The notes: generated by a model from the sequence alone, not told the origin. Shown: positions 1-7,950, numbered from the stretch's first letter. The stretch: 64,000 nt of DNA from an uncultured Eubacteriales bacterium (GCA_900545135.1 UQXL01000005.1:45094-109093); one strand, 5' to 3'. Made by a program: numbers and translations.

Positions 1-442
1 TCTTTTCATAGACATATCCCATATTGTTGCCCATGCTTCCCGAAGTGTCGAGAACCATGACGATGTCAAGCGGCTGTCCGCCTGTCGTCGTCTTTATATT
101 GGACGTTGAAGACAACGCCGAAAGAGCTACCAGAAAGTCCGACGTGCCTTTTTCCACAGTTATTCCCGCCGGTTCAAAGGTGGTGTCCTGTGAAAGCACA
201 GTCTTGTCCGTCCAAACGCGCCCTGTATATTTGGTAGTGTCTTCCGCCACAGTTTTCCAACTGTCCATCGTCGAAGGGTCGGTAACCATATTATCTATGG
301 CCGCTCCCCTTGCCCCATTCCCTCCGCTTTGGCCTGATGAAGCGAATATGATTCCTACCGAAACCATACACGTTATCATCAAAACGATGAGAATGGGAAT
401 CATCCGTCTTTTCATACTCAGTGATGATTTTTTCTTTCTCAT
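1..442 (-). CDS. Surface von Willebrand A domain protein, 5' part only
   Basis: The reading frame starts at ATG 442-440 behind AGAGGAG and runs off the left edge, so only the first 147 codons are visible. Residues 1-13 are basic and are followed by a hydrophobic segment (about 14-34), a signal peptide or membrane anchor. A mature part follows with TGRVWTDKTV, a motif seen in Clostridia surface adhesins. At about residues 131-140 comes the start of a vWA domain with the metal-binding motif DTSGS (MIDAS). Such proteins are cell-surface or pilus-tip adhesins. Its only upstream DNA is the segment bounded by inverted repeats at 500-674, so its expression is probably controlled by orientation of that segment. 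The family is clear from the MIDAS context; the exact ligand and the C-terminal anchor cannot be seen. Confidence 0.85.
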   Translation of the reverse strand, partial: MRKKKSSLSMKRRMIPILIVLMITCMVSVGIIFASSGQSGGNGARGAAIDNMVTDPSTMDSWKTVAEDTTKYTGRVWTDKTVLSQDTTFEPAGITVEKGTSDFLVALSALSSTSNIKTTTGGQPLDIVMVLDTSGSMGNNMGYVYEK

Positions 443-499
443 TCTAATTCTCCTCTCTACCGCTGTATTTTGTGTCTGCCAGTATGTCCAGGTTCCGCA

Positions 500-523
500 A
501 ACATAATGTAGATTATGTTGCAG
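500..523 (+). repeat. Left inverted repeat of the switch
   Basis: Twenty-four bases, exact reverse complement of 651-674. Outer and inner neighbours (499 against 675, and 524 against 650) do not match, so the repeat is sharply bounded, as for a recombinase site. Confidence 0.9.
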
Positions 524-550
524 GCGGCGGAGATATTACTGAATGAAAAC

Positions 551-579
551 AAAAAAACACATCATATTTTGCTGATGTG
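551..579 (-). terminator. Intrinsic terminator inside the invertible segment
   Basis: Stem CACATCA/TGATGTG (558-564 with 573-579), followed on the - strand by seven T (551-557). In this orientation it would stop read-through from the recombinase gene into the vWA gene. Confidence 0.6.
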
Positions 580-595
580 CTTTGATTCTTTTATG

Positions 596-624
596 TAGAT
601 TTTTATTCAGGGTTATGATATAAT
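596..624 (+). promoter_or_regulatory. SigA-type promoter inside the invertible segment
   Basis: A perfect extended -10, TGATATAAT (616-624), with a weak -35 TAGATT (596-601) at 17-bp spacing. In the orientation read here it fires to the right, antisense to the 3' end of the recombinase gene, and away from the vWA gene. Confidence 0.6.
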
Positions 625-650
625 TTCTAATAACTGAACAGTATTCCCAT

Positions 651-674
651 CTGCAACATAATCTACATTATGTT
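651..674 (-). repeat. Right inverted repeat of the switch
   Basis: Exact inverted partner of 500-523. It ends six bases before the stop codon region of the recombinase gene, so a recombination event here leaves the recombinase coding sequence intact. Confidence 0.9.
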
Positions 675-680
675 GCACTA

Positions 681-1514
681 TTATTGTGTCGCAAGAACGT
701 CCTGTACCTTTTCCAGCATGTCTATGTGATGACGTCCCGTTTCCATGGTATATATCCTCGTGGTGTTGATACTGCTGTGCCCTAGTATGTCCGCCAGCCT
801 AACGATGTCTCCGTCCATGGAATAAAAAGTTCTAGCAAACAGATGCCTGAGATTATGGGGAAAAACCTTTTCCGCATCGACCGCCGCCTTTTCGCTGAGA
901 TTTTTCATCTTTCTCCACACGCAGCTCCTGTCGAGGGGCTTTCCGCTCTTACCTGCAAAAACCGGTCCGGATTTTATGCCGGTCTTTTTTATATATGGGA
1001 GCAATACTTCCTGTACGTGGATAGGTATGAATATCACCCTGGTCTTGCTCTTACAGTTCACTGTAGCCCTGCCCTTGCGGACAGCTTCGACGCTTATATA
1101 CTCCAGTTCGCTGACCCTTATGCCGGTGCCGCATATCGTCTGCAGCATGAGCGCTGTTTCCTGATCATCTGCAGCACGGATAAGCCTCTTGTATTCTTCT
1201 ATGCTGAGTTCTTTGGCTTCGCTGCAGAATATCTGGCGCTGAAGCTTGATCAGTTTGACGCAGCAGTCCTGTTTTTCAATAAATTTAAAAAAGCAGTTGA
1301 GAGCTACCAGCATGGAATTGACGCTTGACGGCGCGTATCTCTCTTTCAGGTCTTCCTTATAGCTTATGGCTTCCCCCTTGGTAATTTCACGGTTTCCTAC
1401 ATATCTGGCAAAATACCGGACGTCGTGCATGTATTTTTCACACGTCGCTCTGCTTTTCTCTTCATACTTCAAGTATGATTCAAATTTTTTCAGATCTTTT
1501 TCCCTTAGTTTCAT
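681..1514 (-). CDS. Tyrosine recombinase, candidate DNA invertase
   Basis: A phage-integrase-family site-specific recombinase of 277 residues that cuts and rejoins DNA through a phosphotyrosine. The N-terminal SAM-like/core-binding domain spans about 1-95. The catalytic domain shows Arg133 (GTGIRVSE), a Lys in the 155-157 beta hairpin, HNLRH (His220, Arg223), GHSS (His246) and the nucleophile Tyr255 (RIYT). The start is ATG 1514 behind GAGGAGG. It has the compact XerC/D and RecV-like size, without the arm-binding domain of lambda-type integrases. It sits directly beside the inverted repeats at 500-674, its likely substrate, in the manner of fim and RecV-type invertases. No excisionase or phage gene is next to it, which argues against a prophage integrase. 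Confidence 0.9.
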   Translation of the reverse strand: MKLREKDLKKFESYLKYEEKSRATCEKYMHDVRYFARYVGNREITKGEAISYKEDLKERYAPSSVNSMLVALNCFFKFIEKQDCCVKLIKLQRQIFCSEAKELSIEEYKRLIRAADDQETALMLQTICGTGIRVSELEYISVEAVRKGRATVNCKSKTRVIFIPIHVQEVLLPYIKKTGIKSGPVFAGKSGKPLDRSCVWRKMKNLSEKAAVDAEKVFPHNLRHLFARTFYSMDGDIVRLADILGHSSINTTRIYTMETGRHHIDMLEKVQDVLATQ

Positions 1515-1597
1515 CTCTGCCTCCTCGCTTAATTTTTTTATTTTCTATTATAATTACCGATAAGGAGCAGAATAATCATTGCTTTCTGTATATAAAG

Positions 1598-1646
1598 TGA
1601 AAAAAGCGCTTTCCGCGCATAATCTTGAATCACGCGAAAAACGCCC
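1598..1646 (-). terminator. Terminator after the methyltransferase gene
   Basis: On the - strand a long GC-containing hairpin (GCGTTTTTCGCG pairing with CGCGGAAAGCGC) is followed by a run of six T. It lies just downstream of the gene ending at 1671. Confidence 0.55.
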
Positions 1647-1670
1647 TTGTCTGAATTTACCTTTTTCCTT

Positions 1671-2204
1671 TTACGGAGCCGTGCTGTGTTTGGGAATAAA
1701 ATATTCCTGCTTCAAAGCTCCCTCCAGCCTGAGCAGCTCCACTTTTTTGTTAATACCGCCGGCATATCCGGTCAAACTCCCGTTTGTTCCTACCACCCGG
1801 TGACATGGAACAATGATGGAAATTTCATTGCGGGCAACAGCTCCGCCCACGGCCTGAGCAGACATACGCTTCAGCCCTCTTTTGGAGGCAAGCTGTCTTG
1901 CAATTTCTCCATAAGTCATAGTTTGTCCATAAGGAATGGAATAAAGGATTTCCCACACCTCGTTTTGAAAATCTGTACCGGTAAAGTGGAGCGGCACCTT
2001 GAAGTCCGGCTCTCTTCCGGAAAAGTAAATGTCAAGCCATTTTTTGGCCTGCTCAAACACGGGAATTTCTCTTTCCTCATGCTCTTTCGCCAAATAAAGA
2101 GCAAAGTATTTTTGGCCTTCAAACCATAATCCTGTTAATCCGATTTCATCTGCTGCCAGCAAAATTTCTCCTAGAGGAGACTGGTAGCGACTTATGTACT
2201 GCAT
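1671..2204 (-). CDS. ogt: Methylated-DNA--protein-cysteine methyltransferase
   Basis: Suicide DNA repair protein that moves the alkyl group from O6-alkylguanine to its own cysteine. The C-terminal half carries the diagnostic motif IIVPCHRVVG, with PCHR as the active site, preceded by the helix-turn-helix region (YGEIARQL) used to bind the minor groove. The N-terminal ribonuclease-H-like domain is short, as in Ogt. The start chosen is ATG 2204, six bases behind GGAGG; an in-frame TTG at 2222 has no ribosome binding site. Length is 177 residues, within the usual 155-185. It stands alone, with its own terminator. Confidence 0.93.
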   Translation of the reverse strand: MQYISRYQSPLGEILLAADEIGLTGLWFEGQKYFALYLAKEHEEREIPVFEQAKKWLDIYFSGREPDFKVPLHFTGTDFQNEVWEILYSIPYGQTMTYGEIARQLASKRGLKRMSAQAVGGAVARNEISIIVPCHRVVGTNGSLTGYAGGINKKVELLRLEGALKQEYFIPKHSTAP

Positions 2205-2243
2205 ATCATACCTCCACAGCAAAATACCTGTTAGAATCCTGCT

Positions 2244-3254
2244 CTAAAACTTCCCGGCTTTCGCTGCTTCTTCCACAGCTACGGCCACGGCTACGGTCAT
2301 GCCGACCATAGGATTATTGCCTGCGCCGATAAAGCCCATCATCGCCACATGGGCAGGTACTGATGAAGAGCCGGCGAACTGAGCGTCGGAGTGCATTCTT
2401 CCCATGGTATCCGTCATACCGTAAGACGCAGGGCCTGCGGCCATGTTGTCAGGGTGAAGAGTTCTGCCGGTTCCGCCGCCTGAGGCTACCGAGAAGTATT
2501 TCTTGCCCTGCTCAATACATTCCTTCTTGTAGGTTCCGGCGACAGGATGCTGGAATCTCGTAGGATTGGTGGAATTTCCCGTGATGGAGATATCCACTTT
2601 TTCCATGTGCATTATGGCCACGCCCTCGCGGACGTCGTCGGCTCCGTAGCAGCGCACTTTTGAGCGTTCTCCCTTGGAGTAAGGTATTTCATCAGTTATG
2701 CTGACTTTGCCCGACGCGTAGTCGAACTGGGTCCTCACATAGGTGAATCCGTTGATCCTGGATATTATCTGAGCCGCGTCCTTGCCCAGGCCGTTGAGGA
2801 TGACGCGGAGCGGTTTCTTTCGTATCTTGTTGGCCGATCTGGCTATTCCGATGGCTCCCTCGGCGGCGGCGAAAGATTCGTGTCCGGCAAGGAAAGCGAA
2901 ACATTCCGTCTCTTCTCTGAGGAGCATTGCAGCCAGATTTCCGTGACCAAGGCCGACTTTTCTGTCCTCGGCAACCGAACCCTCAAGGCAGAAAGACTGG
3001 AGTCCCTCTCCGATGGCTTCGGCAGCGTCGGCAGCCTTTCGGCAGTTTTTCTTGATGGCTATGGCGGCTCCTGCGGTGTAAGCCCAGCAGGCGTCTTCAA
3101 AGCATATAGTCTGTATGCCCTTTACTATTTCATAAGGGTCGAAGCCCGCTTCCTTGCATAAAACGACGGCTTCCTCCAGATCACTGATGCCGTATTTTGC
3201 GAGAACGGCCTGAATTTTTTCAATTTTTCTGTCGTAATTTTCAAACGTTATCAT
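2244..3254 (-). CDS. GGGtGRT protein
   Basis: Member of the conserved GGGtGRT family named for its glycine-rich motif, here ASGGGTGRTLHPDN near residue 260. Its function is unproven. It is 336 residues long with a start at ATG 3254 behind AAGGAGGT. It lies 12 bp downstream of a NifU/IscU-like protein (3267-3959), and this pairing is typical of anaerobic Clostridia. The association suggests a role with Fe-S cluster assembly or delivery, but that is inference from neighbourhood. No membrane segment is seen. The C-terminus is glycine and alanine rich and very regular. Confidence 0.88.
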   Translation of the reverse strand: MITFENYDRKIEKIQAVLAKYGISDLEEAVVLCKEAGFDPYEIVKGIQTICFEDACWAYTAGAAIAIKKNCRKAADAAEAIGEGLQSFCLEGSVAEDRKVGLGHGNLAAMLLREETECFAFLAGHESFAAAEGAIGIARSANKIRKKPLRVILNGLGKDAAQIISRINGFTYVRTQFDYASGKVSITDEIPYSKGERSKVRCYGADDVREGVAIMHMEKVDISITGNSTNPTRFQHPVAGTYKKECIEQGKKYFSVASGGGTGRTLHPDNMAAGPASYGMTDTMGRMHSDAQFAGSSSVPAHVAMMGFIGAGNNPMVGMTVAVAVAVEEAAKAGKF

Positions 3255-3266
3255 GACCGTACCTCC

Positions 3267-3959
3267 TTATTCCTTGCGGGGGTCAATTTTCTTGACCGCC
3301 TCGTCAAATCTTCCGTAAGTTCCGCTGGCCTTTTCAATGGCCTCCATAGGGTCTGTTCCGGCTTTGATGCCGTCCATCATCTTTCCTATGTTCACGTATT
3401 TATATCCTATTATGTTGTCCTCTTCATCAAGTCCGACTTCGACTATGTAGCCTTCGGCCAGCTCCATATATCTCGGTCCCTTGGCTTTAGTGGAATAGAT
3501 GGTTCCCACCTGGCTTCTCGTTCCTTTTCCCAGATCCTCAAGACCTGCCCCTATGGCAAGACCTCCCTCGGAAAAGGCCGACTGACTGCGTCCGTAAACT
3601 ATCTGCAGGAAGAGTTCTCTCATCGCCGTATTTATCGCGTCGCATACTAGGTCTGTGTTAAGCGCTTCGAGAAGCGTCTTGCCGATCAGGATTTCACCGG
3701 CCATGGCCGCGGAATGGGTCATGCCCGAACATCCTATAGTTTCGATCAGCGCTTCTTCTATTATGCCCTCTTTTATGTTGAGGGTCAGCTTGCATGCTCC
3801 CTGCTGAGGCGCGCACCAGCCCACGCCGTGGGTAAGACCTGAAATATCCGCTATTTCTTTTACCTGAACCCATTTTCCCTCCTGCGGAATAGGCGCAGGG
3901 CCGTGATAGGCGCCTTTGTTGACAGGACACATATTCTCTATTTCTCTAGTGTATATCAT
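3267..3959 (-). CDS. NifU/IscU-like iron-sulfur cluster scaffold
   Basis: A 230-residue protein with an IscU/NifU N-terminal-type domain. Candidate cluster ligands are Cys49, Cys77 (ETIGCSGMT) and Cys106; Cys11 and Cys56 are extra. It is longer than classical IscU (about 130), with a C-terminal extension of about 90 residues, as found in the Clostridia version that travels with GGGtGRT proteins. Start ATG 3959 behind GGAGGAAAG. It forms a two-gene operon with the GGGtGRT gene. No cysteine desulfurase gene is next to it, so sulfur supply must come from elsewhere. Confidence 0.8.
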   Translation of the reverse strand: MIYTREIENMCPVNKGAYHGPAPIPQEGKWVQVKEIADISGLTHGVGWCAPQQGACKLTLNIKEGIIEEALIETIGCSGMTHSAAMAGEILIGKTLLEALNTDLVCDAINTAMRELFLQIVYGRSQSAFSEGGLAIGAGLEDLGKGTRSQVGTIYSTKAKGPRYMELAEGYIVEVGLDEEDNIIGYKYVNIGKMMDGIKAGTDPMEAIEKASGTYGRFDEAVKKIDPRKE

Positions 3960-4180
3960 CTTTCCTCCTGTTGAATTTTTATTTTCAGGCTAAAAATATG
4001 CCTCTTCAAACTTCGGTTTACGATTTTATTTAAGCATATTTTTAAAAAAAATTCAATGGAAAAACCGGGAATAAGACGGTGTAATTTAGGCCATTATCAT
4101 AGGAGGTCAAGATTTCCCGCCTGCCGGGCCGCAGTAAAGTCAAGACGTCCGTCAAGTGCAGTGCGTCGGCCGGACAGTTC

Positions 4181-5104
4181 CTACGAAACGATGGCGCTGT
4201 ATTCCGGCTTCAGTATATTCTCTATCAAATCCCATTCTATGACAAACTCCGGTTCGCCCGAAGAGCCGGGTCCCACTTCATATTTGTCAAAAGCGATTAC
4301 CAGGTTTCCGTCTTTGTTCCAGTAGAAATTACGATCTCCGCTGATTTTTACAAATTCTTTGCCGAACTCATCTTTTTCAGCCCAATAAACTACTGTTTTA
4401 TCTTCTTCCATCCTCTCTTTCATCTGCTTTTTTATCTCTTCGGTGAGAATTTTCTGGTAACTTTCGCCGGTAAACATATCCCCCAGCTGGACGATACTTC
4501 CGCTTCTCTTGTCAATATGATAATATCTGAAATATTTACCGCTGCTGCCGACCGTTTCTTCCACCGACAATTTCAGAGTGAACCAGCTTTCAGTGTCTGT
4601 GACCGTCTCGTATTCAACGCTGAGCGATCCATGGCCTCCTGCGATCTCTATATCTTTATAGAACTGTTCCATCAATTCAGAGGTCATCTGGTCCACGTCC
4701 TTATTGATGTGTACCGAAGCTTCACTGCCATCCTCTTTTATCTCAGGCACTTTAATATCCATCTTATGATTTTCGTCTGAGTAAAAATAATTTCTTATGG
4801 TTACTACTTTTACAATCTTGCCGATGACAGGTATTTTTTCCATCGCCTCCGCGTAATTGACGCTTATATTAGGCAGCAGAAACAGCGTTAAAAATACCAG
4901 ACATGCCGCCGCCGCGGCAAACCGGCGCAGAGGCAGACTGACGTGGAGTTTCGCGTCTTTACGCTTTGTGTCTTTCTCCGTTTCCGGAAGCTTCGCCAGA
5001 GCCAGCTCTATCTTTTCTCTGACAGCCGATGGTATTACAATTTGTTCCGCCTCTGCCCTTTTCTTTAAATATTCATCGAAACTATCTGAATTTTTGAATC
5101 TCAT
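4181..5104 (-). CDS. RsiV-type transmembrane anti-sigma factor
   Basis: A 307-residue membrane protein. Residues 1-58 are cytoplasmic and charged (the sigma-binding part), 61-80 are a single membrane helix, and the outside part ends in a DUF3298-type domain (about 195-290), as in RsiV. In Bacillus subtilis RsiV binds lysozyme through this domain and is then cleaved to free SigV. The gene overlaps the sigma gene by 4 bp (ATGA), the usual sigma/anti-sigma coupling. An AEA motif follows the membrane helix and could be the signal-peptidase cut site needed for signalling. The family assignment is good; lysozyme as the ligand is inferred. Confidence 0.82.
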   Translation of the reverse strand: MRFKNSDSFDEYLKKRAEAEQIVIPSAVREKIELALAKLPETEKDTKRKDAKLHVSLPLRRFAAAAACLVFLTLFLLPNISVNYAEAMEKIPVIGKIVKVVTIRNYFYSDENHKMDIKVPEIKEDGSEASVHINKDVDQMTSELMEQFYKDIEIAGGHGSLSVEYETVTDTESWFTLKLSVEETVGSSGKYFRYYHIDKRSGSIVQLGDMFTGESYQKILTEEIKKQMKERMEEDKTVVYWAEKDEFGKEFVKISGDRNFYWNKDGNLVIAFDKYEVGPGSSGEPEFVIEWDLIENILKPEYSAIVS

Positions 5105-5589
5105 CCTGCGAAATCCTCCTTCAGTAATTCAAGCAGCATCTTCCTCGCCCTAGACAGCTGCTGCTTGACAGCCGCTCCGCTTGCATCTGTTATTCTGGCT
5201 ATTTGGGCCGCAGAAAGATTTTCGTAATAAAACAGCACCACTACCGTGCGGTACGGATTTTTCAAGCTTTCTACTGCTTCTCTCAATGTCATTTTCAATG
5301 CGGTGTCTTCTTCATGCTTCCCAAAAGACTCTTCTGAAAAATCATCGGCCAGCACACTGCGGGAATTTTTCCTCACCGTTTCAACAGCCGTATTATGTAC
5401 TATCTTCAGCATCCATGTCTTGAAAGACGCCAGGTTTCTGAAACTGTTCAAATTTTTATACGCCCTGAATATGGCCTCGCTGACCACTTCCGCCGCATCG
5501 TCCTCATTTCGCATGATGGAATATGCCAGCCTGTACATCGCTTCCTCGCAGAGTCTCACCTGGCTGCAGAACTCTTCCTTGCCAATCAA
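5101..5589 (-). CDS. ECF RNA polymerase sigma factor, SigV-like
   Basis: Group 4 sigma factor with region 2 (about residues 10-75, including AYSIMRNEDDAAEVVSEAI and FKTWMLKIVHN) and region 4 (about 105-155, including AAVKQQLSRAR). The best start is TTG 5589: GGGGAGG lies 7 bases upstream, the product has the usual 162 residues, and the frame no longer overlaps the SGNH gene ending at 5592. An upstream in-frame ATG (5643) would sit inside that gene. It is the third gene of the operon MBOAT-SGNH-sigma-antisigma, and an ECF-type promoter lies ahead of the first gene, so it probably activates its own operon. Confidence 0.88.
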   Translation of the reverse strand: MIGKEEFCSQVRLCEEAMYRLAYSIMRNEDDAAEVVSEAIFRAYKNLNSFRNLASFKTWMLKIVHNTAVETVRKNSRSVLADDFSEESFGKHEEDTALKMTLREAVESLKNPYRTVVVLFYYENLSAAQIARITDASGAAVKQQLSRARKMLLELLKEDFAG

Positions 5590-5591
5590 AG

Positions 5592-6395
5592 CTATTCCTC
5601 CCCTAAAATATCTCCCGTCTTTTCTCTTATCCATTTGCCCCATTCTATATAGTGTTTCGCATAAAGATGCGTATCGTCGTCAGACTTATCTTTTGACAGA
5701 TTGCCGTATCCGTCGTCAAACAACGGATTCACGTCCATATAAAAGACTTCTTTACTGTCTGCTATACAGGATATGGATTTGTTCAGCTGGTTGATATTAT
5801 CGTTGTTGACTACCTTGTCTCTGTCACTTCTGCCTTTCGTGACATGCAGATTGGCCTGTATAAAGACCTTGGCTTTTGGCTGCCTGTCCTTTATAAATTC
5901 GACCAGCTCTTTATATTTTTCTGTGGTTTTGCCGATATCATAGCCCACTTCGTTGATACCAAGCATGACGTATATCTTAGCATATTTTTTATTGTTTAAC
6001 AACTGTTCAAGGGTAACCTTTCCCACTTTAGGCACTGAAACAGTCTTATCATATATGTTGTACACGCTCATGCCTACATTGGAGAAGAAATCCGCTTCAT
6101 TCATAGCTGAATATTCCGAAAGGCCCACCGTCCTGGAATCCCCTATGAACAAAGCATCGTCCACCGAGGCTATTATTTTCTTTTTCGGCTGCACTGCTTC
6201 CCGCACAGAGCTGTCCCCATCGCTGTCACTGTCCGTATTGCCGCCTGTATCGATGGCAACCTTGCTATCCTGTTTACCTGCTTGGCCGGACGGACTTCCG
6301 CCGCCCATAAGCGCTGGCTTGAGAGCCATGAAGATGATTACTGCGATAAGTAAAACGACTAATGATAAAAGTGTGATAATGTTTGATTTTTTCAT
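5592..6395 (-). CDS. Membrane-anchored SGNH/GDSL-fold protein (acyl-transfer partner)
   Basis: A 267-residue extracytoplasmic protein: basic N-terminus, one membrane segment (about 8-28), an S/D/G-rich linker, then an SGNH hydrolase-like domain. Block I is FIGDSRTVG (nucleophile Ser), block III GINEVG, and block V DDTH near the end holds the catalytic Asp and His. It sits 12 bp after an MBOAT acyltransferase. By analogy with PatA/PatB and AlgI/AlgJ-type pairs, the MBOAT protein passes an acyl group across the membrane and the SGNH protein puts it on a cell-wall glycan. The acceptor is unknown; peptidoglycan is favoured by the linked SigV/RsiV genes. Confidence 0.82.
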   Translation of the reverse strand: MKKSNIITLLSLVVLLIAVIIFMALKPALMGGGSPSGQAGKQDSKVAIDTGGNTDSDSDGDSSVREAVQPKKKIIASVDDALFIGDSRTVGLSEYSAMNEADFFSNVGMSVYNIYDKTVSVPKVGKVTLEQLLNNKKYAKIYVMLGINEVGYDIGKTTEKYKELVEFIKDRQPKAKVFIQANLHVTKGRSDRDKVVNNDNINQLNKSISCIADSKEVFYMDVNPLFDDGYGNLSKDKSDDDTHLYAKHYIEWGKWIREKTGDILGEE

Positions 6396-6407
6396 TTTTA
6401 ATACCCC

Positions 6408-7802
6408 TTAAAATCTAAAATACAGAAACGGATCGTCAAGTCCCCTGTACATGCAGTAAATGCATGCGGCTAATATGGCGGCAAGGATAGTCCATAACAG
6501 CAGCCTGTTTCTGACATGTTTGAGAATATTCTGCGGCAGTATCGCTGACATCACCAGGCAAATGATCAAAAATGGCCAGTACATCTTCAGATATTTCAGA
6601 TAGTCATACCTGAAAACAGACCAAACGCCGTCCCCGAAGAACGGAAAAAGTCTTGAAAAGAACACTGCCAGCTTGTCCATGTCCTCTATCGCAAACACGG
6701 CCCACGTGAGCGGTATGAGGATGATCATATACACCCGGCTCGCCAAGAAATTCCTGGCCAGAAAACTTCCTGTCAGATATTTTTCCGACGCTATTATCAA
6801 AAACAACGTCATGCCCCACAAAATAAAATTATATCCGGCGCCATGCCATATCCCTGTCAGCAGCCACACTGCGAGCAGATTTCTCACAGTGCCTATCCTG
6901 CCAAGCCTGTTCCCTCCCAGAGGAATATACACATATTCGCGAAACCACGAACCTAAAGTGATATGCCATCTCCGCCAGAACTCTGTCATCGACCGGCTCA
7001 CATAAGGGAGGCGGAAGTTTTCCGGCAAATCAAATCCCACCATTTTTCCCAGACCCACAGCCATCAGCGAATAACCGAAAAAGTCAAAGTATATCTGAAA
7101 TGAGAAGGCCGCCAGAGACATCCATGCCAGGGGAGTTGATATGCTTTCAAATCCTATCGCTTTGACGTCAGTCCAGAGTTTACCGACAGGATTGGCAAGA
7201 AGCACTTTAAGACCAAGGCCGATTATGAAAATGGCAAGTCCCATAATCGCCGCGTTTTTCTTGATTTCTCTGTGATGAAGCTTCTCCGCAACGCAGTCGT
7301 ATGTGACTATCGGTCCTGCAATCAGCTGTTCGAACATAGAGATGTAAACTCCGAAGCCGAGCAAGCTTTCTTCTGCCTTGACTTTGCCTCTGTAAACGTC
7401 CGCCAGGTATGATATCCCTTGGAAAGTATAAAACGAAATGCCTATCGGCATTACAGGGTCAAAGGCAGGAGATGCTGTTCCCAGATGACTGCTTATTTCC
7501 CCCAGCAGGAATCCCGAATATTTATATACGAAAATAGAGGTCAGATGAAATAATATTCCAGCCGTAAGTATCATCTTTTTCCTATTTTCAAATTTGCTCA
7601 TGAGAATTCCCGCGGAAAAATCCACAGCAATGCTGGCCAAAAGCAGTATGAAGTGCTCCGGGTTATTTACGGTGCCGGAAAAGTAAAAGCACATACTTCC
7701 TGCGAAAAGGACCGCGTTTTTCATTTTTGAGGGTGCTGCATAATAGATACCGAAAAATACAGGCATGAAGATAAGTAAAAATTGTAAACTGCTGAAAACC
7801 AT
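6408..7802 (-). CDS. MBOAT membrane O-acyltransferase (AlgI/PatA-like)
   Basis: A 464-residue polytopic membrane protein of the MBOAT family. It carries the conserved region TEFWRRWHITLGSWFREYVYIPLGGNR and the active-site histidine in LLTGIWHGAGYNFILWG. About ten hydrophobic segments are visible. It is the first gene of the operon with the SGNH protein, the ECF sigma factor and the RsiV-like anti-sigma. In Bacillus, sigV-rsiV is linked to oatA, a one-protein peptidoglycan O-acetyltransferase that gives lysozyme resistance. Here the same job may be done by a two-protein PatA/PatB-style system. A paralogue lies at 41977-43386. Confidence 0.88.
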   Translation of the reverse strand: MVFSSLQFLLIFMPVFFGIYYAAPSKMKNAVLFAGSMCFYFSGTVNNPEHFILLLASIAVDFSAGILMSKFENRKKMILTAGILFHLTSIFVYKYSGFLLGEISSHLGTASPAFDPVMPIGISFYTFQGISYLADVYRGKVKAEESLLGFGVYISMFEQLIAGPIVTYDCVAEKLHHREIKKNAAIMGLAIFIIGLGLKVLLANPVGKLWTDVKAIGFESISTPLAWMSLAAFSFQIYFDFFGYSLMAVGLGKMVGFDLPENFRLPYVSRSMTEFWRRWHITLGSWFREYVYIPLGGNRLGRIGTVRNLLAVWLLTGIWHGAGYNFILWGMTLFLIIASEKYLTGSFLARNFLASRVYMIILIPLTWAVFAIEDMDKLAVFFSRLFPFFGDGVWSVFRYDYLKYLKMYWPFLIICLVMSAILPQNILKHVRNRLLLWTILAAILAACIYCMYRGLDDPFLYFRF

Positions 7803-7833
7803 AAAAATACCGCCATATTTATTTTCTGATATA

Positions 7834-7862
7834 TAGACGAACGACGAGGAAAAAAAGTGACA
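7834..7862 (-). promoter_or_regulatory. ECF-type promoter of the MBOAT-SGNH-sigV-rsiV operon
   Basis: On the - strand, TGTCAC (7857-7862) and CGTCTA (7834-7839) are separated by 17 bp. This resembles ECF promoters of the SigV/SigX/SigW type (TGAAAC or TGTAAC, then CGTC). Transcription would start about 25 bp ahead of the MBOAT start codon. It supports autoregulation by the sigma factor in the operon. Confidence 0.55.
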
Positions 7863-7924
7863 AAAAAGGCAAAAAAGTTTTAAAAAAATTTTTTAGAAGC
7901 CGTCGTACATTTTTTTTGCATAAT

Positions 7925-7950
7925 AAAAGAGGCAGGGAGCTTTCCCTGCC
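7925..7950 (-). terminator. Terminator after sigG
   Basis: Perfect 8-bp stem GGCAGGGA/TCCCTGCC (7931-7950) with a GCTT/AAGC loop. On the - strand it is followed by TCTTTTATT. It lies about 85 bp after the sigG stop codon. Confidence 0.7.

Larger units (their letters stand above)
500..674. promoter_or_regulatory. Putative invertible promoter switch (24-bp inverted repeats around 127 bp)
   Basis: Bases 500-523 and 651-674 are perfect 24-bp inverted repeats. Each arm is itself an imperfect palindrome, AACATAAT-4 nt-ATTATGTT, as expected of a tyrosine recombinase core site. The 127 bp between them hold one outward promoter on the + strand (596-624) and one intrinsic terminator acting on the - strand (551-579). 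The segment lies between the vWA surface gene (- strand, starts at 442) and a tyrosine recombinase gene (- strand, ends at 681). As drawn, the promoter points away from the vWA gene and the terminator faces it, the OFF state. Inversion would place the -10 box near 550-555 pointing at the vWA gene. The inverted repeats are seen; the switching is inferred. Confidence 0.75.

Noticed and set aside
681..1514. Integrase of a prophage remnant
   Set aside because: No phage gene or attachment repeat is near; the inverted repeats beside it suggest a DNA invertase instead.
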